Source: Crenobacter luteus
GTDB lineage: Bacteria; Pseudomonadota; Gammaproteobacteria; Burkholderiales; Chromobacteriaceae
NCBI RefSeq assembly: GCF_004345725.1
Contig: NZ_SLXG01000016.1
Coordinates: forward strand, 1-64,000
Length of the DNA: 64,000 nt
Direction of reading: 5' to 3'
Part shown: positions 45,994-55,665 of the stretch, piece by piece
How the letters are laid out: each line of letters begins with the position of its first letter
Position numbering within the stretch: position 1 is the first letter of the stretch
Made by a program: the position numbers and the translations under genes
The notes under the pieces: generated by a model
Told to the model about the DNA's origin: nothing
What the model saw: the letters and a program-made list of their open reading frames with translations, nothing else
Databases searched by the model: none

Positions 45994-47296
45994 TGAGTTC
46001 TTCCATGCGGATGCGCACTACCTTGCCCGCCACCGACTCGAGCGCCTCGATCGCGGCGATCGCGGCGTCGACCTTTTTCTCCTCGACGCGGTGGGTCAGC
46101 AGCACGACCTCGGCCGGCGCGGCCGGATTCACGCCCTTCTGGATCACCGCCTCGATCGAGATGCCCTGCTCGGCCAACAGGCGGGTGATGTCGGCCAGGA
46201 CCCCGGTGCGGTCGGCCGCCTCGATGCGCAGGTAGTAGCTGCTGACGACCTCGGCGATCGGCAGGATGGTCAGGTCCTGCAACTGGTCCGGCTGGAACGC
46301 CAGGTGCGGCACGCGGTGTTCCGGGTCGGCGGTCGCCAGGCGGGTCACGTCGACGATGTCGGCGACCACGGCCGACGCGGTCGGCAAGGCACCGGCGCCG
46401 GCGCCGTAGTACAGCGTCGGGCCGACGGCGTCGCCCTTGACCAGCACGGCGTTCATCACGCCGTTGACGTTGGCGATCAGGCGCCCTTCCGGGATCAGCG
46501 TCGGGTGCACGCGCAGCTCGACGCCCTTGTCGGTGCGGCGCGTCAGGCCCAAGAGCTTGACGCGGTAGCCCAGTTCCTCGGCGTACTTGATGTCGCGGCC
46601 GTCGAGCCGGCTGATGCCCTCGAGGTAGCACTTGTCGAACTGCATCGGGATGCCGAACGCGAGCGCGGCCATGATGGTCAGCTTGTGGCCGGCGTCGTGG
46701 CCCTCGACGTCGAAGGTCGGATCGGCTTCGGCGTAACCCAGGCGCTGCGCCTCCTTGAGCACGTCGGCGAAGTCGCTGCCCTGCTCGCGCATCTCGGTCA
46801 GGATGAAGTTCGAGGTGCCGTTGATGATGCCGGCGATCCACTCGATGTGGTTGGCCGACAGGCCCTCGCGCAGCGCCTTGATGATAGGGATGCCGCCGGC
46901 GACCGCCGCCTCGAAGGCGACGGTGACGCCCTTCTCCTGCGCCTTCGCGAAGATCTCGTTGCCGTGGATGGCCAAGAGCTTCTTGTTGGCGGTGACCACG
47001 TGCTTGCCGTGCTCGATCGCCTTGAGGACGACCTCCTTGGCGACGGTGTCGCCGCCGATCAGCTCGACCACGATGTCGACTTCCGGGTGGGTGGCGACGG
47101 CGAAGGCGTCGTCGACCAGCAGCACGTCGTCGCCGCACACCTCGCGCGCGCGCACGAGGTCGCGGTCGGCCGCCATGAACAGGCGGATCTCGCGGCCGGC
47201 GCGGCGGCTGATTTCCGCGGCGTTGCGTTTGAGCACGGTGGCGGTGCCGCCGCCGACGGTGCCCGCGCCAATCAGGCCAACATGGATCGGCTTCAT
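45986..47296 (-). CDS. hom: Homoserine dehydrogenase Hom
   Basis: NAD(P)H-dependent reduction of aspartate semialdehyde to homoserine. The N-terminal Rossmann motif GLIGAGTVGGG, the catalytic domain with FEAAVAGGIPIIKALREGL and GIINGTSNFIL, and a C-terminal ACT domain (about 355-436) for threonine feedback are present. The length is 436 aa, a monofunctional enzyme without aspartokinase. GGGAGA lies 7 nt before the ATG at 47296. It starts the hom-small protein-thrC operon. Confidence 0.96.
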   Translation of the reverse strand: MKPIHVGLIGAGTVGGGTATVLKRNAAEISRRAGREIRLFMAADRDLVRAREVCGDDVLLVDDAFAVATHPEVDIVVELIGGDTVAKEVVLKAIEHGKHVVTANKKLLAIHGNEIFAKAQEKGVTVAFEAAVAGGIPIIKALREGLSANHIEWIAGIINGTSNFILTEMREQGSDFADVLKEAQRLGYAEADPTFDVEGHDAGHKLTIMAALAFGIPMQFDKCYLEGISRLDGRDIKYAEELGYRVKLLGLTRRTDKGVELRVHPTLIPEGRLIANVNGVMNAVLVKGDAVGPTLYYGAGAGALPTASAVVADIVDVTRLATADPEHRVPHLAFQPDQLQDLTILPIAEVVSSYYLRIEAADRTGVLADITRLLAEQGISIEAVIQKGVNPAAPAEVVLLTHRVEEKKVDAAIAAIEALESVAGKVVRIRMEELNG

Positions 47297-47343
47297 CGAA
47301 TTCTCCCTGGTTCGTCTAATGGTCTGGCAGTTCAAGACCGCCT

Positions 47344-47397
47344 GGCGAGCCGCTGCGCCTAGCGGCGGCTCGCCGGGCGGCCCTGCGAGAGGGCCGC
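47344..47397. other. Two adjacent hairpins between alaA and hom
   Basis: Stem 1 pairs 47344-47352 with 47366-47374, stem 2 pairs 47377-47384 with 47390-47397. Both are GC-rich and neither has a T-run. They lie 7-60 nt after the alaA stop and 48-100 nt before hom, so they may be a rho-dependent end, a leader structure or RNA-end protection. Confidence 0.4.
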
Positions 47398-47404
47398 TCC
47401 GGGA

Positions 47405-48634
47405 CTACAGCGTGCCGTGGCGGCGGCGGTAGTCCTCGAGGAAGCGGCCGATACGGCCGAAGGCCTCGGTCAGGTCGTCGGTATTGGGCAGGAACACGAC
47501 GCGGAAATGGTCCGGCGCGATCCAGTTGAAGCCGGTGCCCTGCACCAGCAGCACCTTCTCCTGCTGCAGCAATTCGAGGATGAACTGCTGGTCGTCGACA
47601 ATCGGGTACATCTCGGGGTCGAGGCGCGGGAACAGGTAGAGCGCGCCCTGCGGCTTGACGCAGGAGACGCCGGGGATCTCGGTCAGCATCTTGTACGCGA
47701 GGTCGCGCTGGCGCCCGAGGCGGCCGGTCGGCAGCACCAGGTCGTCGATGCTCTGGTAGCCGCCCAGCGCGGTCTGGATCGCGTACTGGCCGGGCGCGTT
47801 CGCGCACAGCCGCATCGACGCGAGCATGTTCAGCCCCTCGATGTAGTCGCGCGCGTGCTTCTTCTCGCCCGACACGCTCATCCAGCCGGCGCGAAAGCCG
47901 CAGGCGCGGTAGTTCTTCGACAGGCCGTTGAAGGTGACGCACAAGACGTCGGGCGCCAGGCTGGCGATCGAGGTGTGCTTCGCGCCGTCGTACAGCACCT
48001 TGTCGTAGATTTCGTCGGCGTAGATGATCAGCTGGTGGGTGCGCGCGATCTCGACTAGCCCAGCGAGGATCCAGTCCGGGTACAGCGCGCCGGTCGGGTT
48101 GTTCGGGTTGATGACGACGATGGCTCGCGTGGTCGGCGTGATCTTGGCGCGGATGTCGTCAAGGTCGGGCAGCCAGCCGGCCGACTCGTCGCAGCGGTAG
48201 TGGGTTGCGCGGCCGCCGGCGAGGCTGACCGCCGCCGTCCACAGCGGGTAGTCCGGCGCCGGCACCAGCACCTCGTCGCCGTTGTCGAGCAGCGCCTGCA
48301 TCGCCATCACGATCAGCTCGGACACGCCGTTGCCGATGTAGATGTCCTCCATGCCGACGCCCGGCAGCTGCTTTTCCTGCGCGTAGTGCATGATCGCCTT
48401 GCGCGCCGAGAACAAGCCCTTCGAGTCGGTGTAGCCCGAGGCGTTCTGCAGGTTGGCGATCATGTCCTCGATGATCTCGTCGGGCGCGAAAAAGCCGAAC
48501 GGCGCCGGGTTGCCGATGTTCAGCTTGATGATGCGATGGCCTTCTTCCTCCATCGCCTTGGCGTGCTCGAGCACCGGGCCGCGGATGTCGTAACAGACGT
48601 TGGCGAGTTTCTGCGATTTGTGGACGGGCTGCAT
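47405..48634 (-). CDS. alaA: Alanine-synthesising aminotransferase AlaA
   Basis: A class I PLP aminotransferase, 409 aa, close to E. coli AlaA over the whole length (KLANVCYDIRGPVLEHAK at the start, IYIGNGVSELIVMAMQALL, NPNNPTGALYP, the PLP-Lys in FNGLSKNYRACGFRAGW). AlaA makes alanine from pyruvate and glutamate. It lies upstream of hom on the same strand with a 108-nt gap containing two hairpins. Confidence 0.92.
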   Translation of the reverse strand: MQPVHKSQKLANVCYDIRGPVLEHAKAMEEEGHRIIKLNIGNPAPFGFFAPDEIIEDMIANLQNASGYTDSKGLFSARKAIMHYAQEKQLPGVGMEDIYIGNGVSELIVMAMQALLDNGDEVLVPAPDYPLWTAAVSLAGGRATHYRCDESAGWLPDLDDIRAKITPTTRAIVVINPNNPTGALYPDWILAGLVEIARTHQLIIYADEIYDKVLYDGAKHTSIASLAPDVLCVTFNGLSKNYRACGFRAGWMSVSGEKKHARDYIEGLNMLASMRLCANAPGQYAIQTALGGYQSIDDLVLPTGRLGRQRDLAYKMLTEIPGVSCVKPQGALYLFPRLDPEMYPIVDDQQFILELLQQEKVLLVQGTGFNWIAPDHFRVVFLPNTDDLTEAFGRIGRFLEDYRRRHGTL

Positions 48635-48746
48635 GCTGGCTTACCGATCTTTGTCGACGCCGCCTGACGAAGCGGCTGTATAGGTTGATGTCCGATGGGT
48701 GGTGCGAAGTCCTGGCCGGCACGGGCCGCGTGGGCGCCAGGGCGGG

Positions 48747-48752
48747 TATAAT
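48747..48752 (+). promoter_or_regulatory. -10 element (TATAAT) for the Mth938-like gene
   Basis: A perfect TATAAT, preceded by GGG, 77 nt before the gene. The -35 is weak. Confidence 0.5.
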
Positions 48753-48828
48753 CGTATCCGAATCCGTGGTGCGCTGCACGAACCTGTCGACGGCGGCGGC
48801 GCGCCCAGCCAAAGCGAGACCCTGCCCC

Positions 48829-49191
48829 ATGAAACTGCATCAATCCAAGCTCAACGGCAACCTGTTCACCGGCTACGGCGACGGCTTCGTGCTGATCAAC
48901 GCCGAGCGCCACGAAGGCAGCCTCGTCGTCACCGCCGACAGCGTCGCGCCGTGGGCGCCGGCCAGCTTCGACGCGCTCGAGGCCGAGCACTTCGCCGCCA
49001 TCGCCGCGCTCGCGCCCGAGGTGGTACTGTTCGGCAGCGGCAAGACGATCCGTTTTCCGCACCCGCGCCTGACCGCCGCGCTGACCGAGCACGGCGTCGG
49101 CGTCGACGTGATGGACACCCAGGCCGCCTGCCGCACCTTCAACATCCTGATGGCCGAGGACCGCAAGGTGGTCGCGCTGCTGCTGACCTGA
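48829..49191 (+). CDS. Mth938-like (DUF498) domain protein
   Basis: A 120-residue single-domain protein of the Mth938/NDUFAF3 fold. LVVTADSVAPWAP, EVVLFGSGKTIRFP and GVDVMDTQAACRTFNILMAEDRKVVALLL are family signatures. Homologues in mitochondria assist complex I assembly; the bacterial role is not established. It is divergent from alaA and ends at a repeat-type terminator. Confidence 0.87.
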   Translation: MKLHQSKLNGNLFTGYGDGFVLINAERHEGSLVVTADSVAPWAPASFDALEAEHFAAIAALAPEVVLFGSGKTIRFPHPRLTAALTEHGVGVDVMDTQAACRTFNILMAEDRKVVALLLT

Positions 49192-49217
49192 GCGGCCCCC
49201 GAACCGCCACAAAAGCC

Positions 49218-49262
49218 AAAAGCTTGGCCGAGCCCCGCGACGCGGGCTCGGCCAAGCTTTTT
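49218..49262. terminator. 18-bp stem terminator from an imperfect repeat pair
   Basis: Stem 49218-49235 with 49244-49261, 8-nt GC loop, A4/T5 flanks. Each arm carries a nine-of-ten copy of the repeat (CTTGGCCGAG 49223-49232, CTCGGCCAAG 49247-49256); the change is the same, symmetric base in both arms, so pairing is kept. Confidence 0.85.
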
Positions 49263-49337
49263 GCCGGGCGCCGGGCGCGCGCCAAGAAAAGGGCCGGGCG
49301 CAATGCCCGGCCCTGCCCCGTCGCCCCGCCCCCGCGC

Positions 49338-50858
49338 TCAGCGCCAGAACAACAGGCCGAGCAAGAGGAGCGCGATCACGCCCAACAGGAAGTTCTGCCG
49401 CTTCTGTTCGCGCATCAGCTGCGTGTAGCCGGCGATCAAGAGCTCGGCGTGGTTGGCCGACAGCGCCTCGTTGATCTTCCTCGGCAAGGCCGGCAGCGTG
49501 CTCGCCCAGTTCGGCGCCTCGTTCCTGATCGTCTTGACGAGACCGCGCCAGCCGACCTGCTCGTTCATCCACTTGACGAGGAAGGGCTTGGCGGTCGCCC
49601 ACAGGTCGAGGTCCGGGTCGAGCTGGCGCCCCAGGCCCTCGATATTGAGCAAGGTCTTTTGCAGCAATACCAGCTGCGGCTGGATCTCGACGTTGAAGCG
49701 GCGGCTGGTCTCGAACAGACGCAGCAGCACCAGGCCAAACGAGATCTGGCTCAAGGGCTTCTCGAAGATCGGTTCGCACACGGTGCGCACCGCCGCTTCC
49801 AGTTCCTCGGCGCGCGTGTCCTTCGGCACCCAGCCCGACTCGATATGCGCGGTGGCGACGCGGTGGTAGTCGCGGTTGAAGAAGGCGAGGAAGTTGACCG
49901 CCAGGTAGTGCTTGTCGGTTTCGGTGAGCGAGCCGACGATGCCGAAGTCGAGCGCGATGTAGCGGCCGTCCGGCGCGACGAAGATGTTGCCCGGGTGCAT
50001 GTCGGCGTGGAAGAAACCGTGCCGGAACACCTGGGTGAAGAAGATCTCGACGCCGAAGCGGCTCAATTTTTTCAGGTCGACGCCGGCGTTGCGCAAGGCG
50101 TCGATCTGCGACACCGGGATGCCGCGCATCCACTCCATCGTCATCACGTTGCGCGAGCAATAGTCGAAGTACACCTCGGGCACGATCAGCTGGTCGGAGC
50201 CGACGAAGTTGCGCCGCAGCTGCGAGGCGTTGCCGGCCTCGTGCATCAGGTCGAGCTCGTCGTGCAGGTGGCGGTCGAACTCGGCGACCACCTCGCGCGG
50301 TTTCAGCCGCTTGCCGTCGGGCAGGTAGCGCTCGACCAGGCCGGCCAGCGTCGCCATCAGCGCCAGGTCCTGCGCGATCACCGGCGCGATACCGGGGCGC
50401 AGCACCTTGACCGCGACCTCGCGCCCCGGCGTGCCGTCCGGCTGGCGCAGCCGCGCGTAGTGCACCTGCGCGACCGAGGCGCTGGCGACCGGCGCGAGGT
50501 TGAATTCGGCGTAGATCGCCTCCAAAGGTTGGCCGAGGCTGACTTCGACGACGCGGCGCGCCTCCTCGCCCGGGAACGGCGGCACCTTGTCCTGCAAGCG
50601 CGCCAGCTCGTCGGCGTAGTCTGCCGGCAGCAGGTCGCGCCGCGTCGACAGCACCTGGCCGAACTTGACGAAGATCGGGCCGAGCGCCTCGAGCGCGAGA
50701 CGCACGCGCACCGGCAAGGGCTGCGACAGGTCGCGCGGGATCGGCGCGAGCCGTATCAGGCCGTGGATCAGCCTGAGACGCGGCCGGCCCGCGAAGAATT
50801 CGTCGAGGCCGTAACGGTAAAAGGTCGAGGCGATTTTGATGAAACGGGCAAGACGCAT
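49338..50858 (-). CDS. ubiB: Ubiquinone biosynthesis protein UbiB
   Basis: An atypical ADRK/ABC1-family kinase-like ATPase required for ubiquinone synthesis, thought to help extract lipid intermediates from the membrane. KxGQ-type [16 protein letters not shown] and the P-loop-like A-rich stretch [11 protein letters not shown] are present, with the kinase-like [10 protein letters not shown] and DFG motif in ALDFGIVG. Two C-terminal membrane helices (about 475-506). It starts 7 nt after ubiJ. One repeat copy at 50528. Confidence 0.94.
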   Translation of the reverse strand: MRLARFIKIASTFYRYGLDEFFAGRPRLRLIHGLIRLAPIPRDLSQPLPVRVRLALEALGPIFVKFGQVLSTRRDLLPADYADELARLQDKVPPFPGEEARRVVEVSLGQPLEAIYAEFNLAPVASASVAQVHYARLRQPDGTPGREVAVKVLRPGIAPVIAQDLALMATLAGLVERYLPDGKRLKPREVVAEFDRHLHDELDLMHEAGNASQLRRNFVGSDQLIVPEVYFDYCSRNVMTMEWMRGIPVSQIDALRNAGVDLKKLSRFGVEIFFTQVFRHGFFHADMHPGNIFVAPDGRYIALDFGIVGSLTETDKHYLAVNFLAFFNRDYHRVATAHIESGWVPKDTRAEELEAAVRTVCEPIFEKPLSQISFGLVLLRLFETSRRFNVEIQPQLVLLQKTLLNIEGLGRQLDPDLDLWATAKPFLVKWMNEQVGWRGLVKTIRNEAPNWASTLPALPRKINEALSANHAELLIAGYTQLMREQKRQNFLLGVIALLLLGLLFWR

Positions 50859-50865
50859 GTAAGGA

Positions 50866-51465
50866 TCAACCGCCCTGCTCGTCGCGGGCGTCGCGGGATG
50901 GGGAGAGGGCCGCCTCGAGCCGCGCGAGGCGTTTGTCGCAGCGCTCGACGTCGTCGCGCAGCGTGTCGACCGCGGCGACGAAACGGTTCACGTCGTGTTT
51001 TTTCGCCAGCAGCGGCGCTTCCTCGCGCAGGTGCTCGAACCAGTTCTCGGCCAGCCGCCAGCCGACGGCGCCCTTGAGGCCGAGCGCGCTTTTGACCACG
51101 CCCTCGAGCCGGTGCGCGGCGGCGTCGCCGACCAGCCGCGACGCGTCCTCGGCGGCGTCCCACTTCATCCGCGCGATCACGCGTGCGACGTGGCCGGCCA
51201 GCTCGGCGTCGCCCTCCAGGAGCACGTCGGACAGCGCCGGCTCGCGACCGGTCAGCGTCGAGAGCGCCGCGCCGGGCTTGAGGCGCACGGTCGCCTCCGG
51301 CTCGCCCTCGCAGGCGGCCAGCCAGCCCTCGTCGGTGATCACGCCCTCGACCGCCAACGGCGGCAGGCGCACCGCGACGCGGCGGCCGGCGCGGTGCGCC
51401 AGCTCGGCGCGCAGCGCCGGGTGCTGGTTGATCAGGTGGTTGAACACGGCGATGGTGATGCGCAT
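50866..51465 (-). CDS. ubiJ: Ubiquinone biosynthesis accessory factor UbiJ
   Basis: A 199-residue protein with an N-terminal SCP2 lipid-binding domain (about 15-110) and a C-terminal coiled coil (about 160-190). UbiJ with UbiK binds ubiquinone intermediates in the soluble Ubi complex. It lies directly upstream of ubiB and downstream of a lysE-type gene. AAGGA lies 9-10 nt before the ATG at 51465. Confidence 0.85.
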   Translation of the reverse strand: MRITIAVFNHLINQHPALRAELAHRAGRRVAVRLPPLAVEGVITDEGWLAACEGEPEATVRLKPGAALSTLTGREPALSDVLLEGDAELAGHVARVIARMKWDAAEDASRLVGDAAAHRLEGVVKSALGLKGAVGWRLAENWFEHLREEAPLLAKKHDVNRFVAAVDTLRDDVERCDKRLARLEAALSPSRDARDEQGG

Positions 51466-51478
51466 GACGGATCGGTCC

Positions 51479-52108
51479 TTACGCCGCGTGCGAACGCGAC
51501 AGCAACAGTTGAACGCCCAGGCCGACGAACAGCGCACCACAGGCGCGGTTGAGCCAGGCCGACGCCGCGCCGCCGCGCAGCAGCGCGCCCAGCCGCGCGG
51601 CGCTCAGCGCCAGCGCGAGGCCCCACAGCGTGCCGGTGGCGACGAAGGTCAGCCCGAGCAGCACGAAGGGCGCACCGCCGGCGCCGGGCGCGACGAACTG
51701 CGGCAAAAAGGCGAGGAAGAACAGCGCGACCTTGGGGTTGAGCAGGTTGGTCAGCCACGCCTGGCGGAACAGCGCGGCGCTCGAGAGCGCGACCGCCTCG
51801 GCCGGCCCGGCCGACGTCGCACGGCCGGCCCGGAAGCTTTGCACGCCGAGCCACACGAGGTACAAGGCGCCGGCGAGCTTGACCGCCTCGAACGCCAGCG
51901 CCGAGGTCGCCAGCACCGCCGACAGGCCGGCGGCGGCCAGCGCGGTGTGCGACAGCGCGCCGGCGCCGATGCCGAGCGCCGACAGCACGCCGGCGCGGCG
52001 ACCGCGCGCGACACTCTGGCCGACGATGAACAGCGTGTCCGGCCCCGGGATCAGATTCAGCATGACGCTGGCGGCGACGAAAGCGCCGAAATGCTGGATA
52101 CCGTCCAT
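51479..52108 (-). CDS. LysE/RhtB family exporter
   Basis: A 209-residue transporter with five to six hydrophobic segments and the family motif NLIPGPDTLFIVGQSVARGRRAG at the start. LysE/RhtB members export amino acids such as threonine, homoserine and leucine. It is embedded between ubiE and ubiJ, on the same strand and with short gaps (13 and 31 nt). The substrate is unknown. Confidence 0.88.
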   Translation of the reverse strand: MDGIQHFGAFVAASVMLNLIPGPDTLFIVGQSVARGRRAGVLSALGIGAGALSHTALAAAGLSAVLATSALAFEAVKLAGALYLVWLGVQSFRAGRATSAGPAEAVALSSAALFRQAWLTNLLNPKVALFFLAFLPQFVAPGAGGAPFVLLGLTFVATGTLWGLALALSAARLGALLRGGAASAWLNRACGALFVGLGVQLLLSRSHAA

Positions 52109-52139
52109 CTCCCCTCCGCTTGCGGCGCGACGCGCCGAC

Positions 52140-52877
52140 TCAGAACTTGTAGCCCTTGTGCAGCGCGACGACGCCGGCCGACAGGTTGTGGTAGTCGACC
52201 TTGCCGAAGCCCGCCTCGACCATCATCTGCTTCAGCGTTTCCTGGTCCGGGTGCATGCGGATCGATTCGGCGAGGTACTGGTAGCTTTCGGCGTCGCCGG
52301 CGACCAGCTTGCCCATGATCGGCAGCGCCTTGAACGAGTAGATATCGTAGAACGGCGACAGCGGCTTCCATACCTTGGAGAACTCCAGCACCAACAGCTT
52401 GCCGCCGGGCCTGAGCACGCGGTGCATTTCCTTGAGCGCCGCGTCCTTGTGCGTCATGTTGCGCAGGCCGAAGGCGACCGACACCAGGTCGAAGTAGTTG
52501 TCCGGGAACGGCAGCTTCTCGGCGTCGGCCAGCGACACCGGCAGCACGATGCCCTCGTCGAGCAGGCGGTCGCGGCCGACGGTCAGCATCGAGCTGTTGA
52601 TGTCGGTCAGCCACACCTCGCCGGTCTTGCCGACGCGCTTGTGCCAGCCGCGCGACAAGTCGCCGGTGCCGCCGGCGATGTCGAGCACCTTGTCGCCCGG
52701 CTTCACACCGGCGGTGTTCAGCGTGAAGTGCTTCCACACGCGGTGCAGGCCGCCCGACATCAGGTCGTTCATCACGTCGTACTTCTGCGCCACCGAGTGG
52801 AACACCTCGGCGACCTTCTGCGCCTTTTCCGATTCGGCGACGTTCTTGAAGCCGAAGTGGGTCTGTTGTTCGCTCAT
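52140..52877 (-). CDS. ubiE: Ubiquinone/menaquinone C-methyltransferase UbiE
   Basis: SAM-dependent C-methylation in quinone synthesis. [21 protein letters not shown] is the typical start, SAM motif [12 protein letters not shown], and the UbiE signatures [14 protein letters not shown] and [16 protein letters not shown]. Length 245 aa. DUF971 lies 3 nt upstream. All five genes from DUF971 to ubiB share strand and short gaps, forming a ubiquinone unit behind queA. Confidence 0.95.
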   Translation of the reverse strand: MSEQQTHFGFKNVAESEKAQKVAEVFHSVAQKYDVMNDLMSGGLHRVWKHFTLNTAGVKPGDKVLDIAGGTGDLSRGWHKRVGKTGEVWLTDINSSMLTVGRDRLLDEGIVLPVSLADAEKLPFPDNYFDLVSVAFGLRNMTHKDAALKEMHRVLRPGGKLLVLEFSKVWKPLSPFYDIYSFKALPIMGKLVAGDAESYQYLAESIRMHPDQETLKQMMVEAGFGKVDYHNLSAGVVALHKGYKF

Positions 52878-52880
52878 GCC

Positions 52881-53252
52881 TCAATCCCTCGCTGCGCCGG
52901 CCGCGGCCAGGCGGTTCAGATAGTCCTGCCAGTACTGTTCGCGCCTGGCGCCCAGTTCATAGAGATAGCTCCAGCTATAGAGGCCGGAGTCGTGCCCGTC
53001 GGTGAACACCAGCTTGACCGCGTAGTGGCCGACCGGTTCGATCGCGCTGATGTTCACGTCGCGCTTGCCGACCTGCAGCACCGCCTGGCCGACGCCGTGA
53101 CCGCGCACCTCGGCCGACGGCGAGTAGACGCGCAGGTATTCGCACGGCAGCTCGAAGCGCGCACTGTCGTCGAAGGCGATCTCGAGCACCTTAGACTGCG
53201 CGTGCAATTGCAGTTCGGTCGGCATCGGGGTGTTCGGGTTCAGTCCGCTCAT
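52881..53252 (-). CDS. DUF971 (gamma-butyrobetaine-hydroxylase-like) domain protein
   Basis: A 123-residue protein of the DUF971 family, the N-terminal metal-binding-like domain of gamma-butyrobetaine hydroxylase without the catalytic part. [21 protein letters not shown] and [19 protein letters not shown] are family marks. Function unknown. It overlaps queA by 4 nt and precedes ubiE. Confidence 0.85.
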   Translation of the reverse strand: MSGLNPNTPMPTELQLHAQSKVLEIAFDDSARFELPCEYLRVYSPSAEVRGHGVGQAVLQVGKRDVNISAIEPVGHYAVKLVFTDGHDSGLYSWSYLYELGARREQYWQDYLNRLAAAGAARD

Positions 53253-54283
53253 GCTTGCGTGTCCTTTTCGCGCTCGAGCAGCATCGCGTCGCCGTAGCTG
53301 AAGAAGCGGTATTCCCGCTCGACCGCGTGCGCGTAGGCGGCGCGGATGTGCTCGTAGCCGGCGAAGGCCGACACCAGCATCATCAGCGTCGACTTCGGCA
53401 GGTGGAAGTTGGTCAGCAGCCGGTCGACCACCTGGAAGCGGAAACCCGGCGTGATGAAGATGTCGGTCTCGCCGCGCCCGGCGACGAGCGCGCCGCCCTG
53501 CGCCGCCGATTCGAGCGCGCGCATGCTGGTGGTGCCGATCGCCATCACGCGGCCGCCGTTCGCTTTCGCGTGGGCGATCGCCTCGACGGTCGCCGCCGGG
53601 ATCTCGTAGATCTCGCTGTGCATCTTGTGTTCCAAGATGTTGTCGACCCGCACCGGCTGGAAGGTGCCGGCGCCGACGTGCAGCGTCACGTAGGCGAGCG
53701 TCACGCCGCGCGCCTCAAGCTCGGCCAACATCGCGTCGGTGAAGTGCAGGCCGGCGGTCGGCGCGGCGACGGCACCCTGCTCGCGCGCGTAGACGGTCTG
53801 GTAGCGGGCGTCGTCGTCGGCGTCGGTGTCGCGCTCGATATACGGCGGCAGCGGCAACTTGCCGGACGCGTCGAGGATGTCGAATACGTTGTCGGCGGCC
53901 AAAAAGCGCAGCTTGAACAGTTCGCCGACGCGCTCGACCATCTCGGCCTCCCAGCGCCCGGCGAAGACGATGCGACCGCCCGGCTTGGGCGACTTGCTGG
54001 CGCGCACGTGGGCGAGCACGGTGTGTTCGTCGAGCACGCGCTCGACGAGCGCCTCGACCTTGCCGCCCGAGGCTTTTTCGCCGAACAGGCGCGCCTTGAT
54101 CACGCGCGTATCGTTGAACACCAGCACGTCGCCGGCGCTAACCTGCTCGGCGAAAGAGGCAAAGACGCTGTCTTCGAGACGCGGGCCGTCGACCAGCAAG
54201 AGGCGGCTGGCGCCACGCTCGGCCGGCGGGTGCTGGGCGATCAGGTGTTCGGGCAGGTGGTAATCGAAATCGGAAAGCTGCAT
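53249..54283 (-). CDS. queA: S-adenosylmethionine:tRNA ribosyltransferase-isomerase QueA
   Basis: Builds epoxyqueuosine on tRNA from preQ1 and SAM. The 344-residue protein has the QueA signatures [60 protein letters not shown] and [16 protein letters not shown]. The start at 54283 gives [11 protein letters not shown], the common N-terminus. A TATAAT lies 28 nt upstream. Confidence 0.96.
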   Translation of the reverse strand: MQLSDFDYHLPEHLIAQHPPAERGASRLLLVDGPRLEDSVFASFAEQVSAGDVLVFNDTRVIKARLFGEKASGGKVEALVERVLDEHTVLAHVRASKSPKPGGRIVFAGRWEAEMVERVGELFKLRFLAADNVFDILDASGKLPLPPYIERDTDADDDARYQTVYAREQGAVAAPTAGLHFTDAMLAELEARGVTLAYVTLHVGAGTFQPVRVDNILEHKMHSEIYEIPAATVEAIAHAKANGGRVMAIGTTSMRALESAAQGGALVAGRGETDIFITPGFRFQVVDRLLTNFHLPKSTLMMLVSAFAGYEHIRAAYAHAVEREYRFFSYGDAMLLEREKDTQA

Positions 54284-54310
54284 GGCAAAATCTGGATGCG
54301 GAATCGGCCC

Positions 54311-54316
54311 ATTATA
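54311..54316 (-). promoter_or_regulatory. -10 element (TATAAT) of the queA operon
   Basis: A perfect TATAAT on the minus strand, preceded by GGG, 28 nt before the queA ATG. The -35 is not clear. Confidence 0.55.
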
Positions 54317-54523
54317 CCCCGAGCCCCGCGGCAGGTCGCGCCGACGCGGCCGAATGACGCTTGCCAAGGCGGCAGCGGGCGTGCATGCTAGAGCGCTGAC
54401 TCCATTTTGCCACGCCGCCCTCTCCCCAACTGGCGGCGCTCCGGTTTAATTTCCGCAAAAGCTAGACATCTTGCAGCCATTTGCGGCAAACTCGCGCCCA
54501 TATTAACGACCACATCGCCGTTT

Positions 54524-54973
54524 ATGACCCGGAAAATCTTGGTGCTGCACGGCCCGAACCTGAATCTGCTCGGCGTTCGCGAGCCGCAACACTACGGGCG
54601 GGACACGCTGGACGACATCAATCGTCGCCTCGCATCGCAGGCCAAGTCCGCCGGCTTCGAGCTCGAAGCGCTGCAAAGCAACGCCGAGCACGAGCTGATC
54701 GACCGCATCCACGCGGCGCTGGACGACGGCACCGAGTTCGTGATCATCAACCCGGCCGCCTTCACCCACACCAGCGTCGCCGTGCGCGACGCGCTCTCCG
54801 GGGTCAAGCTTCCCTTTATCGAGGTTCACCTTTCCAACGTGCACGCGCGCGAACCGTTCCGCCACCACTCCTACTTTTCCGACGTGGCGGTCGGCGTGAT
54901 CTGCGGCCTGGGCGCCCACGGCTACGAGCTGGCGCTCGCCCACGCGCTGCGCGTGCTGGCCGCCAAGGCCTGA
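54524..54973 (+). CDS. aroQ: Type II 3-dehydroquinate dehydratase AroQ
   Basis: Dehydrates 3-dehydroquinate in the shikimate pathway. The 149-residue protein has the catalytic Tyr24 after [20 protein letters not shown], the Asn in [13 protein letters not shown], and [19 protein letters not shown]. The aroQ-accB-accC order is typical of Betaproteobacteria. No strong Shine-Dalgarno is seen. Confidence 0.95.
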   Translation: MTRKILVLHGPNLNLLGVREPQHYGRDTLDDINRRLASQAKSAGFELEALQSNAEHELIDRIHAALDDGTEFVIINPAAFTHTSVAVRDALSGVKLPFIEVHLSNVHAREPFRHHSYFSDVAVGVICGLGAHGYELALAHALRVLAAKA

Positions 54974-55007
54974 ACCGACAAATCAGAGACCTATCCGAAG
55001 GACAACC

Positions 55008-55472
<465 letters not shown>

Positions 55473-55481
55473 GGCGGCGCT

Positions 55482-55540
55482 GACAAGGGGTGAGGCATGA
55501 GGTTGGCTTCCGGTGCCGGCTTCGTTCCTCACCCCTTGTC
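55482..55540 (+). other. Long stem-loop in the accB-accC spacer
   Basis: A perfect 14-bp stem (55482-55495 with 55527-55540) encloses a 31-nt loop, 10 nt after the accB stop. A second small GC hairpin follows near 55545-55560. There is no T-run after either. The rest of the spacer up to 55665 has no open frame I can support. Confidence 0.65.
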
Positions 55541-55665
55541 GTACGCGCCCGACGGGCGCGTGCCGTGCTTGAAAATACCCCGCCGCCGGCCAGGCGGCGC
55601 TGCGACAAAGTCAAAACGCGTGGCCGCCCGCTGCGGCCTCGGCGGTTTTGTCGGGGAGACCCTCC

